Part shown: positions 1 to 12,346 of the stretch, in pieces
Layout: each line of letters starts with the position of its first letter
Position numbering within the stretch: the first letter of the stretch is position 1
Assembly (NCBI GenBank): GCA_030761205.1
Contig: JAULJL010000027.1
Coordinates: 3,167,001 to 3,231,000 of the forward strand
From: Fremontodendron californicum
Taxonomy: Eukaryota; Streptophyta; Magnoliopsida; Malvales; Malvaceae
Direction: 5' to 3'
DNA length: 64,000 nt
The notes under the pieces: generated by a model
Databases searched by the model: none
Told to the model about the DNA's origin: nothing
What the model saw: the letters and a program-made list of their open reading frames with translations, nothing else
Program-made: the position numbers and the translations under genes

Positions 1-1340
1 TCAATTAGTAGAAAAAAAAAATTATTTTAGTTTAAAAAATGTTAAATAATGAAGATTTAATCAAAATCCAATCTGTAGTGAGTCATTTTAAATGCTTGAG
101 CTAAAAAAGTGTGGTTGTTGGGATGCAAAAATGGATTGTTTACAAAGAAGTTAATTATTCAAATTTTGTCAAATCCAATTAGGTAGGAACTGAATTTGTT
201 TGTTATAATTAGAAGGGTTTTATAATTTAAGACTCACTTTTTTTTATTATAATAATTTAAGACTTAATTATAATTTAATAATATTCTTAATTTGAATTTT
301 GATAGGTTTGTTGCTTATAAGTTGGACATAAATCTATTCATGAATTAAATCAAACAGGATCAAATCCAAATAGTAAAAAAATTTACTTATTTAAAATCCG
401 ATGGGATAAACAAAAAAGTTGGAAAAAAAAAAAAAAAAAACAAAGAATACCATGTAAACAAAATTCAAATAATTGTTCTAAAACAATTCCATGGAAACAT
501 TTGAATTATGTATGCAAATCAACACTTATTTTATTCAAGAAAAAAGACAAATGTATCATTTTTTTTTATGGATTCCCACACTTTTCTTCAAGAAAAAGTG
601 AAAAGAAAAAAAAAATCATCAAACCCACATTCAAACAACTTCAAATTTTCAGAAAGCAAAAGAAATCTTCTATAAAGCTAGCAGAAGATGCTTTTTCAAT
701 TCCACAAGAATAAACCTTCATGAAGCAGCTAATGCTATATATTCCTAGCAGTTGTTTTCAGCAAAACGTTGCTATCATCCAAAAGAAGAACCAAAACAAA
801 TACCCAATGATTTATATAGTCAACTAAATTAAGATAAAGATCATTTTTGACATAAAACAGAGAGAAAGAGAAACGTGTTGCAAAGAATTCCTTGTTATTT
901 GGGCTACTTAATATAATTGGAGTGCACACTGGGAAAGTATTTTAATATACTTTAACGTGAAGTTTTTGATTAGGACATCTTATACTAATAATGTCCAATT
1001 GTTTATCAAGTAAAACATAACAATGGGGAACTGGTTTTAGAGACTCGATGGTACCGAATACCACCTTATCCTTTTGGTTTGGTAAAGGATTGGTTGAATT
1101 TTTTTTTATTATATTATATAAAAGAATTTGGAGATAGAGATATAAATACAGATACTAAAATTTGAATTTCAAACTTACGAAAATTATTTTTTGAAGATGA
1201 TAAAACTCAAATTCTTGATTGAAAGCTTTTTAATTAGTAATTTTTTACCGCTTTGCAGATTTATAAACCAATTGATTATAAATGACTAAGCTAAGATTCT
1301 AATTTTTTTTTGTTACAAGTATATTAAACTTCTCGGTTCT
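1..1340. other. Intergenic AT-rich DNA, no gene seen
   Basis: The stretch is dominated by A and T runs, including a poly(A) run near 423-440. The open frames at 501-713 and 735-929 are low-complexity (lysine/phenylalanine-rich) and show no family features or splice logic, so no gene is called. Confidence 0.7.
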
Positions 1341-1344
1341 ACAA

Positions 1345-1780
1345 AATTCTGCTAAATGTTACCCGAAACTCAAATTTTGGTCTTTTTGTTGGTTTTTAAG
1401 TAAAAAAAAAATATATCACAATCTAAAAATAAAATAAAAAATTGCAGATACAGATATTTAAATCCAAACTTATTAAATGTAATCTCTTAAAAGTAACGAC
1501 ATGAACCAATAAAATTAAGACCCAGGTTGAGTCTTTCTGGTTTTTGGTATAGGAGGAAATTAGTTAAGATTTACACCCTAAATGGATAGAAACCAAATTA
1601 TTATAAATAATGAAAGCTAATAATGGAATCTTTTTACTGATATTTTAACTTTCAAAATAAGGTAAAAGTCTTATTTTGGGAACCAGATAATCAAAGTCTA
1701 AATGGTGACTTTACTGAAATAAATATCTTCTTTAATTTTCTGCCATATGTAATGTAATGTAGACCCTAATAAGTTTCTTG
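1345..1780 (-). pseudogene. Decayed duplicate of the EXO1 3' end
   Basis: Two blocks resemble the last exons of the intact EXO1 gene 1 kb to the right. The block at about 1347-1400 matches the stop-codon region of exon 14 (about 2515-2565). The block at about 1535-1775 matches exon 14, the last intron and part of exon 13 (about 2555-2845), in the same order and orientation. By eye identity is roughly 70-80 percent, with many indels and no usable frame. The two blocks both contain the match to the region near 2550, so the relic is itself rearranged. This looks like an old partial tandem duplication. The rest of the gene is not present. Confidence 0.7.
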
Positions 1781-2535
1781 TTTGCTTGAATTGCTAATAT
1801 TATACGGGCTAACCGGCTAAAGTTCCCTGTGAATGTCAATTACCTTGGTCTAACAGTATCTACCTACTTTGTGACAACTCATTAACCCTTTATCAATTAT
1901 AGCACGCCAGCCAAATAGCCAACACTTGAATAAAAAAGAACCACCAAAATTGGAAGTTCACGGCTGGCTGCCGTCAACCCCTTGCACTAATCACGTTCTC
2001 ATGACCAACAAGACCAATCACCATATGTACAAGACGTCCCATAAGAATATCCTCTTCCCTTAAAATCAAACTATACAATGTAGCATGATGTTAATCAAAG
2101 AAAATTCTTTTGGATTTCAGATTTTAGACAGGCAGATTTTTAGCCCTGAATGCAACTTTAATGAACAATAACAATTACAAAACCAATGTTGTTGGCATTT
2201 TCTTCAGTCAGGAGCTCCATATAAATGAAAATGAAAAAGAAAAAAAAAATGGTACATTCTAACATCTTTTCTTGAAAACATAATATCCTGCTGGCCGCAA
2301 TTCATTTAAAGTCTTCAGCAGTACAAAATCATGAGTCCTGAAAGGCTGAAACCCTTAATCTTTAAAATATTAAAGCCATTGCAAGGAAAACACCTATAAG
2401 TAAACATGAATGAAGGTGGGAATGTCACTTACAATCTCTACAGATGACTGGACTTCACCAATAGCCATGGAAACAGAAGATTTGACTGTTTAGTCATTAC
2501 GAAGTTCTGCACTTCAGCTAAATATTACCAAAACT
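1781..2535. other. EXO1 downstream region and probable 3' UTR
   Basis: This lies between the relic and the EXO1 stop codon. The part nearest the gene (about 2200-2535) is likely 3' UTR on the minus strand. No other coding potential or recognisable element was seen. Confidence 0.45.
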
Positions 2536-5500
2536 CAAAATCTGGCCTTCTTGTTTTTTGGTACATAAGCAAACTGGCTAAGATCCACAGCAGCAGATGA
2601 CCTTCAATGGATAAAAACCAAGTTTTAATTGATGAATGCTAGGAATATAACCTTTAACTTCAATTCTCAACAGGTTAAAGATTAACTGTATTTACCTACT
2701 GCTATATGTGTTCTGAGCATCTTTCAAAGGGGCCCGAAGACCGCTAGCACGAGAACCAGGTGATGAAAATCTAAATGATGATATTACCGAAACAAATCTT
2801 TCCATGGATTTCTCTGCTATGTCAGAGTAATGGCCTAAATGTGAAATGTTGGACCCAAATTTTGCCTCTCCAGCTTTTGTCTCCACAAATGTCTCAAGAT
2901 TAGGATCACAATGACCTAGAAATAAATAAATAACAGGTAAAAACTCTTGACCTTTGTGCTAAAGTTGGACCATGACAGCCATATAAATTTAGCACTAAGC
3001 AAGATTAGTTTAGTTTATCAATCCATGGTTAAAAACGCCAGATGAATGTTCAATATCCTTAATTCTGCACTTTGGATGGAATTTCTAGTCCAAAAACCAA
3101 CCATTTTGGAGGCGAAGCTAAAAGGATAAAATGTCATAGTAAATGCAAATGGACACTATAACTTGACCATTATATTTGACTGGCTTCATCTTATTTGGCA
3201 TTATTATTGGTGAAGCACAAACCCAATAGGTTATGTACAGTGACAGCAAGCAATGTAATCAAGCAATATAAATCTATGTTTCCACTTTAGCACACCGGCA
3301 TAATAAATAAGGTTCCAAAGCAAACACAATGAGAAAATGACATAAAATTAGACCAAAAACTACGAGTATGATGGGAAAGGGAGGCAAGAATGAATGAATG
3401 ATAATAGATAAAATGAGCATCACTTCCAATGAAACATAAGCATGCAAATTTGTTGATTAATTGATTTAAAATGAATAATGCTATTTTAAGCATTGCTCCA
3501 TTAGTCAGATTCACTGTTACAAAAAAATCACCACATCAACTGGCAAACCAACTTTCAAATATATAGATCATTAAGAGCCTTTGTGATTAATGCTTACCAT
3601 TATCATCACAGGATGCATCCATGTAGATTTGCTTGGGATTCACATTTTCCTGAAAAAGCTAAATAATTTAATCCAGAAATACAAGAAAAAGAAATAGTAT
3701 GAACTATGAATTATGAAACCAGGAAAAAAGAAAGTGAAAGCACTGACTGTTTCAACACATTCAAGTGAGTTCTTCCTTTTTGAAGTCATTCCTTTAAAAT
3801 AGGTATTCCCATAACTATCAGGATTGCCAATCTCAAGAAAGTCATTGGTAATACCACCCTTGCAGCAAAATTTTACTTGTTTATCTTCCAGATCATGCAC
3901 GTTAACTTGCTTCTTCTGAAAGTAACGACTTTTTACAATGCTCTTTCTGCTATCTGTTATTGTTTTGCTTTCAACTGCATCTGGGACAGTACTACAATCA
4001 TGCTCCTTGCATGAAGCTGAAGAAGGTCTATGTGTTGACTGGCCAGATTCAAGCGGCAAAACATGGTCAGGGCTTCTCATCTCATCCACCATGGCTTCTA
4101 TATTTATGAATGCACAAAGTAAGCATTAACTCATGGTAAAATTATAAATCTATCAAAGCATATATCCTTACCAGGATTTGGAGATTCTGAATACTCAGCA
4201 AGCTTGGAAATGAAACCATTTTCTTCCTGCAGAAATTGAGTCAGAAAGCATAAAAAATTTGACAACTATTTAAATGAACTAAAATTTGTTGTAACTCTCA
4301 CTCTCATCACTCACAATGTTGTTAGTATTCTTAGGGTCAGGTGAGGATGACAACAGGGTATCAATTTTGCAAGAAGCATCCTCCACAATAATGTGTTTGT
4401 CAGGACTGATAGAAGAATCAGCAACTGGACTTGAATGCTTAGGTGATACCCGAGGGGCCCTGAAGTTTCTTTTTGCTTCAAGAGATGCAAAGCCTTCAGT
4501 TGTTAAGGAACAACAATATACAAATAAAGACAAAGAAGAATCAACCTGATGAAATATATGGTGAGAAAGGTAATTAGATAACTATTAAGAATTACTTTAT
4601 ATAAATATTTGGCTTTGGCACTTGCATACATTTATAAGAATCATTTAGCTCCTCCATATTTTTCCAAAAGTCTCAATGCTATCTAGCCTTCTACCAGGTC
4701 CTTTTCTGTCGTAATGGCAATTGTTTTTCCCTAGACCCTGCCATTTGTAACCATTTTGGAAGAATTGAATAGATTTCTTCGAACATGAAAAGTTATCAAA
4801 TAGATACATAGTACAGAGAACACCAGAAAAATTGTCTAATTTGCTAGAAAATAGACACACAAGGAGGAAGGTCATATAAGCAGAGTGTAATGCAGAGAAC
4901 AGAAACTGTCTAATTTCCTGAGATAGATGATTAAATGCCAGAGGAAGAATTTTTTACCATGAAAAGATGCCCCCCTGTGCATTCTTTTAATGTGTAAAAC
5001 AAACTAGATTGCTTCATGATAACTGAATAATGTTCATTCTATATCAATAATGTATTTTTTCCTAAATATGCCATAAATCAAAGCTAAGAGAAAGTAACAT
5101 CAAAGGATACAGAAATAGTTGGTCAGAAGGTTCTTCTGCACAGGCAAATCTAGCCTTTTTCTTTCACTCTCAGGTTTAAAACTTTTGAGCTGTAAATTTC
5201 TGTCGAGCACCAGCTGAGAACTATCGCTGACACCCTGTTAAAGAAGACCAAGGATTCAAGAATAAACGCTATTAGTGGAAATGACGAAAGAAAAATATAG
5301 AATTCAAAAAGTAGATAGAACAATTACCTGAAATGGCATTTGCGTAAATGGATCAAGATCACCACTTGCTATGCCTTGAGCTATTTGTTGGGCTAACGGT
5401 GTATTCCAAATTAAGGTTTATCAAATGTTTCTCAATAAAGGAACTAATAGAAAAAAGTTTAACTAATAGGATGATTTCTTAAGGATATGGGCCTAAAAAG

Positions 5501-8218
5501 TCCAAATCATCACCAATGTTGTTGGATATGTCAGATAAATGTACAACATCTTCAGTGATTGGATCATAGACTCGTTGGCACTGAAAAGTTAATATTGCTT
5601 TCTTGAATGATTCTTCATAAAAAGGAGGAACTGAAACAGTGCTGTACCTCAGGTGCTTAATCACCTGGAAAAAAAAAAAGATCATCAGTAGGTGTATTAG
5701 AGAAATTATGCAAACCAGTGACAGAGACATAAAGAATTAGTATAATCAAAGAGAAGATATGCAGGAAGTGCTTAAAAATATTACAAGCCTTTACCATCAT
5801 TTTCTCTTGTTAAGAACAACTTTCCCTAGTTTATCTTGTTAAAGATATTCAATCTATTGGGAGCATTCATGATGGTACTCACCTTGTCATAACTTTTGAA
5901 CTTTTTCATAAGTGCATGGGCCCTTCTCAGGCCCATTCCTGGCAGTGACTGCAAATAGTCACAACCACTCAGGATGCACATCTCAAGCAGCATCTGTTTA
6001 GTGAATCCAGAAAAGCTTAGCTCCTTGTTTTGCTGTAGCATGGAAGACTTGAACTCAACTCCTTGCCCAAACTTGTCCATTTTAAAGATAATCTGCATTA
6101 GGTAAAGGATCATAGCACTATAGAGTCTGAAAGATGAACTAGAAAAAAAGCACAAAATCAAACATATTTTCCTCGTAAACATTAGAGAAATTGTAGTATG
6201 AAGTTGAGAATAATCAATAGCTACACAACTCACTCTAGGACAGCCAAAGGGTATAAGATCAGAGTCCTCAGTGATAACTGCATCGACCTGTTTGCTGATG
6301 GCCAAGAAAGTCATCTCTGCATCAGCCTCATAAGGTGCCACAACATAACATATATTCTCCCGCTTCAAGACCTTCCATAGCCGACCATGTCAACAAAGAA
6401 AGCAACAACAGTATAACATAAAGGATCTTTTAAGATTGATTCCTTCTAGAAAATCTAACAAGACATCTTTCACAATTTGTTACTTACCATGATTAGTTCG
6501 TATGCAATTGAAGGTGAAATGTCAACAGCTTTTTGGTAGCACTCATAAGCAGCAGCAGAATTTCCACATGACTCATGTTCAATTGCTCGTGCAAGATTTT
6601 CCTTCCTTGCCCTGCATTTATGACGCATGGAACATTTCTTTAGGCCACACTAGGAGATCATAAATTTAAATTAACCCATAATGGAGTCAATGTATATCAT
6701 ACCCCCTGACATCTAAACAAAAGACAGAGAGAGAGCGAAATCAAAATAGTGCTAAAAAAAAGCCAGGTTGAGTTTGCACATTCTGAATTAGACATTTTTA
6801 GTGGTTTGCTGGTATGAATAGGAGGCATTCATGTACTGTGAACCGATCAGAGCACCTCAGAGAAGAGAACTTCCTCATATGAAGCAATTTGAATTAAGAA
6901 AGCACATAACTTTTCTCACAGAGGTCTCAAGTGACAGTACCTATCTAAGATTCTGATTTCAGGCTTATCATACAACCATGGGTCAAATGTGAACCAAAAT
7001 TTTGACTGTGCGAAAGCAAGAACAATTGGTAAGAACAACTTATAAACAGGTCGTGAACACTGAAGCAGAGCTACATGCATACTAAAGCACATCAAATGTA
7101 TGTTAAATACATAAACTTGACACCTAAAGTGGATAGGCAGCTGACATAAAAGGACAATGCCATGTAATTAGGACTACAACTTCTTAAATAGCTTACCGAT
7201 TTGCTAGTTGGATACCAAGCAAGACTAATTCATATTTTTGTCATAATCCAAATCAGTTTTAGCATTTTAGAAAGAGATATCTAACATACCTTGCACGCTT
7301 GTTCTCTTGTTCAATCTTCATTGGAAGAAGACCTCCATCAAAGACAAGAACCGGTTTAACATTGTAATGTCGCAGCAAATTTACCCTATGCATACAATAC
7401 TCAACGTGCCTAGAGGATCAGAAAACAATGCACCCATGTTAGAATGGATAAAAGCAGAGGAATAATCTTTCCTTCACCCGCATGTTCTTTCTTCATTCAT
7501 CATTAAACAAGGTGAACTAAACTCAGGAAGCTTTGATTTGAGATGAAATGGGAACTTAATAAATATTAAGCCTAAATTGTGCTTCCTTTTTTTACCATTA
7601 ATAAACTAACTTCACTTATTATACCCATTGATTGTTGGAATAAAATAAAACATTTTACCAAATATAAATTGCAGAAAACCCATTCCTCTATTACCTTAAA
7701 CTTCCCTAAATTAAGAAATGCAAACTGAAATCAGAAGCCAAAATATTACTCCAAATCAAACCATTTTAACAGCAGAATAAAATTAAAGAAAAGAAAAGAG
7801 GCATGCTTTTGACCATTTTAAAAGAAAACTCATCATCCAAATAACCCAGATTGATATAATCTCCATACTTTTCAACTGCATGAGGCAACCTAAAGAAAAA
7901 GAAGGCAACTTCTTCAGGCCAGTAGCATCATTCTTATAATACTCATTAACCCATTCCATCCAAAACTTGAAAATCCCCAACTAACAACCCACGAATAGAT
8001 ATTCATTGGCTGTGCATTTATAAGTTATAAAGAAAAGAAAGCTATAGAGGGAGAAACCTGGAGGTGGGTAATCCTTTACAGAGCTCAGTGCTGCAAGACA
8101 AGGCTCCTTTGTGGAGCCAAGAATAAGTGTCAATAGCTACGCTACAGCCCTCAAGGTCCTTGATATGGATTGGTACCATAATTGATTTCAATAGAGGCAA
8201 AAGCCCTTGTATTCCCAT
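2536..8218 (-). CDS. EXO1: Exonuclease 1 (5'-3' exonuclease, XPG/FEN1 family)
   Basis: Nuclear 5'-3' exonuclease and flap nuclease acting in mismatch repair, recombination end resection and telomere processing (family knowledge). My model has 14 coding exons: 8218-8058, 7409-7290, 6611-6488, 6371-6234, 6092-5883, 5664-5489, 5400-5328, 5234-5111, 4493-4315, 4226-4172, 4097-3748, 3649-3598, 2915-2696 and 2602-2536, giving 682 aa with all phases consistent. The N-terminus starts MGIQGLLPLLK, as in the family. Catalytic acids are visible at D30, D78, E150, D152, D171, D173 and D226 (motifs YEADAEM, ITEDSDLIPFG, SGCDYL), followed by the helix-two-turn-helix segment near LPGMGLRRAHAL. The long C-terminal half is low-complexity and ends KNKKARF. 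Residues near 367-375 (KNLLTNYF) weakly resemble a PCNA-binding box. Introns 6 and 8 carry U12-type signals (separate entries). Arabidopsis EXO1 is somewhat longer, from memory. Confidence 0.93.
4494..5110 (-). other. EXO1 intron 8: U12-type GT-AG intron (617 nt)
   Basis: The donor at 5110 reads GTATCCTTTG, a perfect U12 5' splice site. TTCCTTAAC at 4510-4502 is a perfect U12 branch site, about 9 nt before the AG at 4495-4494. Splicing joins ...TNYF to CFASLEAKR and keeps the frame. Distance from branch to acceptor is at the short end of the normal range. Confidence 0.88.
5401..5488 (-). other. EXO1 intron 6: U12-type AT-AC intron (88 nt)
   Basis: Read on the minus strand, the exon frame runs into a TAA at about 5480 unless sequence is removed. 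No usable GT donor lies before that stop. The sequence at 5488 begins ATATCCTTAA, the minor-spliceosome AT-AC 5' splice signal. The intron ends in AC at 5402-5401. AACCTTAAT at 5418-5410 fits the U12 branch-site consensus, with its branch A 10 nt from the intron end. Joining 5489 to 5400 restores the frame and gives GPPLAQQIAQGIASGDLDP, which matches the spacing I recall for plant EXO1 in this region. Confidence 0.88.
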
Positions 8219-9018
8219 CCCTATTATTCTTTTTTATATCTGAATCAGCTTTTGGATTTCGGGGGCTTGAATTTGTTAACAATAAAGAGCAAAGACCAGC
8301 GCCTTAATCTTGCACTTTGCTAACATCAAATTTGCAGAGAAATGAAGAGAAAGATTGGAGATTCCAAGGAAGCAGAAGAAGAACCTAATAATGGCCCAAA
8401 TTTTGGGCGGGAAGAATTGGTAGGATGATTTGATGGGTCCCATTTCCATGGGTCAAACCCAAAGGTAATGTTGCTCATAGAGTCAAAGGTGGGGCTTTTT
8501 AGTTTTTACCAAAGAAAAAGGTCGGCCATGTTATTGGGCTTATATGATGAGGGACGACGAAATTCGATTCACTTAACATATTTTGTATTAATTCAATTTG
8601 AGTGAGAGGTTTTTATTTTTTTAAATAAAGATAAAATAGAATAGAATGATTTTAATAAATATTTGATTTGTTTCATTTCATCTTTTAAAATTATTATTTT
8701 ATATTTTTAATATATATACTTTATATATATATATTATATATATATTAAAAAATTAATTTATAATATTAAATTAAAAATAATTAATAAACAAATAAGATGA
8801 GACAAGATGGAACAATATGAAGTAATTATAAATTAACCAATATTCATAAAGATGGATATTTTCAACATTCATACAAAAATAAAAATAAATAAGATAATTT
8901 CCATACCAACCCGTTCTATTGCCGTCCCTAATTATGATTCTTTCTCAAATTTTGATAAGTTATGATCATAAAATTTTGAGGTTTATATAACAACTTAACA
9001 AGTGAATAGGTAGGGAAT
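8219..9018. other. EXO1 5' UTR/promoter and AT-rich spacer
   Basis: The first 120 or so bases upstream of the EXO1 ATG are probably 5' UTR. From about 8570 to 8900 the DNA is very AT-rich, with a TA-rich stretch near 8700-8760. No gene was recognised. Confidence 0.5.
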
Positions 9019-9072
9019 TTTTTTTTTTTTTTTTGTGGTTCACTATAAAGGCAAAATGCCAAAAGACCAAGT

Positions 9073-9520
9073 TTATATAGAGAGCAAGCTCAACAGATCC
9101 GTGGGCGGGTTGAAAAGCCACTCAATGGGGCAGCCCCTAGTCCTTGTCTTTCGAGCAACCCACTCAGCTACCCTATTTGCTTCCCTGTGAATGAAACTGA
9201 AACGGACATCCTGAAATTGGTCTGCCGTACCAAGAATATTTCCCTGAATGGCTTTAGTTGCGCAGCTTCTATTGAATTTCGGTTTCTTAAGCTTTCTGAT
9301 AACTTCTAAATTATCCGAATTCAACCGAAACTCTACTCCTCCTTTTTCTCTTAATAAGTCTGACAGCCAGAGCTTTAGCAACTTCCGCTGACCCAACTTG
9401 AACCAGGGCGTTGACTCCATCAATCAGGTGACCATTTGAATCTCTACAAACAGCCGCAATTCCTGCTTGTTCAGAAGCTCGGTCGGTCAAAGGAAGCATC
9501 ACAGTTCACCTTTAGAGTTG
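9073..9520 (-). pseudogene. Broken RNase H-like domain of a retroelement
   Basis: The minus strand encodes an RNase H-fold domain of the type found at the C-terminus of plant LINEs or in stand-alone RVT_3 proteins. It is split over at least two frameshifts. The piece NCDASF near 9510 is in one frame, GIAAVCRDSNGHLIDG in a second, and LNSDNLEVIRKL...FIHREANRVAEWVARK in a third. The HREANRVAEWVA motif and the aspartate in NSDNLEVI are the family landmarks. A run of T at 9020-9035 lies just past the 3' end on the minus strand, consistent with a retrotransposed poly(A) tail. No upstream reverse transcriptase is seen, so it is a fragment. Confidence 0.8.
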
Positions 9521-10159
9521 GAGAATTGATGGACAAAATCCGAAGATTCGAATTTTCCACGTAAGAGATATGAGGCACGTATAAAACAAACATGTGGCTT
9601 ACATAAATATATATGTTAGAAAAGTCTCACTCGCTAAAGACTAAAGTCTCCTACTTGAAGCTCTGTCTATAATCCTACACCAAGAAAGTTGATTGATTCT
9701 ACACCATATAATCTTAACTGACTTTTCTTTATGGGGAAACAGACCATTCTCTTTTTCAGTTTTTGTGGTTTGATTTACATGAAAACACGAGTTCTCTACC
9801 ACATATATAATTGTTGTGAAAAATATATATCCATGAAAATGGCAATCGTGTATCAGAAAGTAAACATATCTTGGATCAGGTTGAACCGTTTAATTTTTTG
9901 CCTGTAAAAGTTAGTCCATATGCTGAGCTGTTTTTTAACTCATTGATTGTGACCCTTGGAGCTGGGAGTCACCCTGTATTGAAAGAATATTGTGATTTGT
10001 GAACACTGATCAAACACGCAACAAAAAAAGAGCAAAAATAACAGTACCAAATAGAAAGATAATTTGACAATTAATACTAGTGGTTTAAAATATATCCAAA
10101 GGAAAATAAACAGAAAAAAGTAGTTTTTTCTTATGTGGCTTAATCATATGGCTGATGTC

Positions 10160-10167
10160 TTATATAA
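10160..10167 (+). promoter_or_regulatory. Probable TATA box of the SWEET gene
   Basis: TTATATAA lies about 115 bases upstream of the ATG, which allows a purine-rich 5' UTR of about 80 bases. Position and sequence fit; not tested. Confidence 0.5.
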
Positions 10168-10280
10168 CTAGAAGCTTTCTCTTGGGATTTATTTGCAAAA
10201 GTACAAAGGTGAAGAGAGAAGAAGGGAGAAGCTAGGTAGAGGGAAAATAGAGAGAGATAGAGATATTTTGAGATTTGCAA

Positions 10281-11982
10281 ATGTCTTCAACAGTGTTTTC
10301 TTCAGTTTATGAAGTTTGCAGTGATGCAGCTGGGATTGCAGGTAGCCTGTCTATAATTTTCCTGTTATCTGTCTCGCAAGCTTTCTTTTTCACCTCTCGT
10401 ATTATGATTATGTTAAAACAACTGTTTAAATCATTTGTAGTATACATGATTTTTCCATACCAGTTCTTCCTTGTTCTTGCTCCTAGCTAGTTCCTTTTCT
10501 TTTGATCATTTATTTTAGATGTTATCAGAGATAGAAATATGAACTGAAATTTGGTGCCTTTAAGTATCCAAAACCTGGACTGTAATAGTTGATATATAAT
10601 TATATATGCATTGGTTACATGTACTATTTGTCTGCTCAAATGTTTAGACTTTTTTTTCAGGAACATAATCTTTTTTAAGTGTTGAGATAATGGAAAAGAC
10701 AGATAGGAAGTTTAGATTTCATTGTTGAAAACACTTCTAATGATTAAGGTCAATTCATTGTTGAAAACATGCAACAATTGAAACAACAGAGAATTTCTGG
10801 TTAAAGTAGTCAAATTTAGTCCTACACTTTGCTAATCTGCTGGTTTCAAAATTTTCAGGTAACATCTTTGCTTTTGTGCTGTTCTTGTCACCTATGTAAG
10901 TTATTTTAAACAAGACTGACACAAAGATGATGTGAAGAAAAAGAAAAAAGCTGAATTGCAGGGCTTATATATTTACACAAACTTTCTTTCTTTGTCTTCC
11001 AGATCAACATTTAGGAGAATAATCAGAAATGAGTCAACAGAACAATTCTCAGGAATGCCCTACATATATGCACTCTTGAACTGCTTGATGTGCCTCTGGT
11101 ATGGCTTGCCCCTTGTATCTCCTGGTGTTATCCTGGTGGCAACAGTCAATTCCATTGGAGCAGTTTTCCAATTGATTTACATCACCATTTTTATTAGATA
11201 TGCTGAAAAGCCAGTGAAGGTACTTAAGAATTTAATAATTTTGTCATGGAAAGATGATCTAATTAGAAAAAAATGCCTTTTTTATATAATTTAAATTTAA
11301 CATGATTATTCTATTGTCCTCCTGGATGTTGTTGTTTTGCAGCTGAAGATGTTGGGATTCCTGATATCAGTTTTTGCAATATTTGCTTTGATAGTTTTTG
11401 TGAGCCTGAGATTCTTGGACTCTCCATCAAGGCAACTTTTTGTTGGATATTTAAGTGTTGCATCTCTGATTTCCATGTTTGCTTCTCCTCTACTCATAAT
11501 TGTAAGTTCACAAAAAGTTTTTTCGGATATTTCGACTTTTTAGATTGCGAAATTCCTTCTCATTCATGTTCTTTTCTGTACATTCCCATGCCAGAATTTG
11601 GTGATCAAAATGAGAAGCGTTGAGTACATGCCATTCTCACTCTCCCTAGCAACACTCTTGATGAGTCTGGCTTTCTTTGTATATGGAATGTTCAAACATG
11701 ATGCTTTCATCTATGTAAGTTTTTTTTTTCCCCTTTTCCCACTGTTCTATATTTTGCTCCAATGCCAACTGATTCAATCTCTATCAAGAGTCAGGACAGC
11801 CCGAAGGTCCCCCAATTTTGGTTTCCAGCAATAACTATCCGAGTCTTTTTCTAAATTTTCTTCCATTGCTACAGGTTCCGAATGGAATTGGAACAGTTTT
11901 GGGGACTGTCCAATTGGCCTTGTATGCCTATTTTAATAGTGTTTCCCAAGAGGAGTTGAGGCATCCCCTGATAGATCCATGA
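10281..11982 (+). CDS. SWEET2: SWEET2-like sugar transporter (MtN3/saliva family)
   Basis: Bidirectional sugar uniporter with seven membrane helices made of two MtN3 repeats. The SWEET2 type belongs to clade I and is known in Arabidopsis as a tonoplast glucose carrier. My model has six exons: 10281-10341, 10859-10895 (37 nt), 11003-11219, 11343-11501, 11595-11714 and 11875-11982, giving 233 aa. The first repeat contains AGIAGNIFAFVLFLSP and STFRRIIRNESTEQFSGMPY. The second contains NLVIKMRSVEYMPFSLSL, and the protein continues YVPNGIGTVLGTVQLALYAYF. It ends HPLIDP. The length is close to Arabidopsis SWEET2 (236 aa from memory). The start is the first ATG after the TATA box. All splice sites are GT-AG and phases agree. 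No broken or missing part was seen. Confidence 0.93.
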
Positions 11983-12346
11983 AAGAGAGTTCAGCTAGCT
12001 TTTCCAGTTTGATTGGCATAGAAAGTTTTTCCTTTCCCCTGTTTGTTCCTGTTAGAAGATCCTGGAAATTGATATGTATAGCTGCATAATTCAGAAGCAA
12101 ATTCACGTTGTATTTTGTATATATATATACAGTATTTTTTAAATATGTAATACCATTGGTCTCAAAGAATCGAACTCACTGTACTTTTAGAGGAATTGGA
12201 GGAAGAAATTAAGTGAATAATACAAATCTTTTTTTGGTTGATAAAGCTTCAAGAACAAGATGAGGCAACAAAGACATTTTCCTATGGAGTACAGTCATCT
12301 ATAGGGAACTTCAGATTTTATAAATAAAGTGGTCATGCACAAACAG

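Noticed and set aside
67..75. TGTAGTG word as a CACTA right end
   Set aside because: The surrounding sequence does not match the CACTA end at 23598, and it is 23 kb away in the wrong context.
501..929. Open frames at 501-713 (+) and 735-929 (-)
   Set aside because: Low-complexity A/T-driven translation, with no splice context or family motif.
2692..2700. TAA at the end of EXO1 exon 13 as the true stop
   Set aside because: A good donor (AG|GTAAAT) precedes it, and splicing to 2602 adds a conserved-looking C-terminus (DLSQFAYVPKNKKARF).
7783..7980. 65-codon frame in EXO1 intron 1
   Set aside because: It lies inside a clearly defined intron, with no homology recognised.
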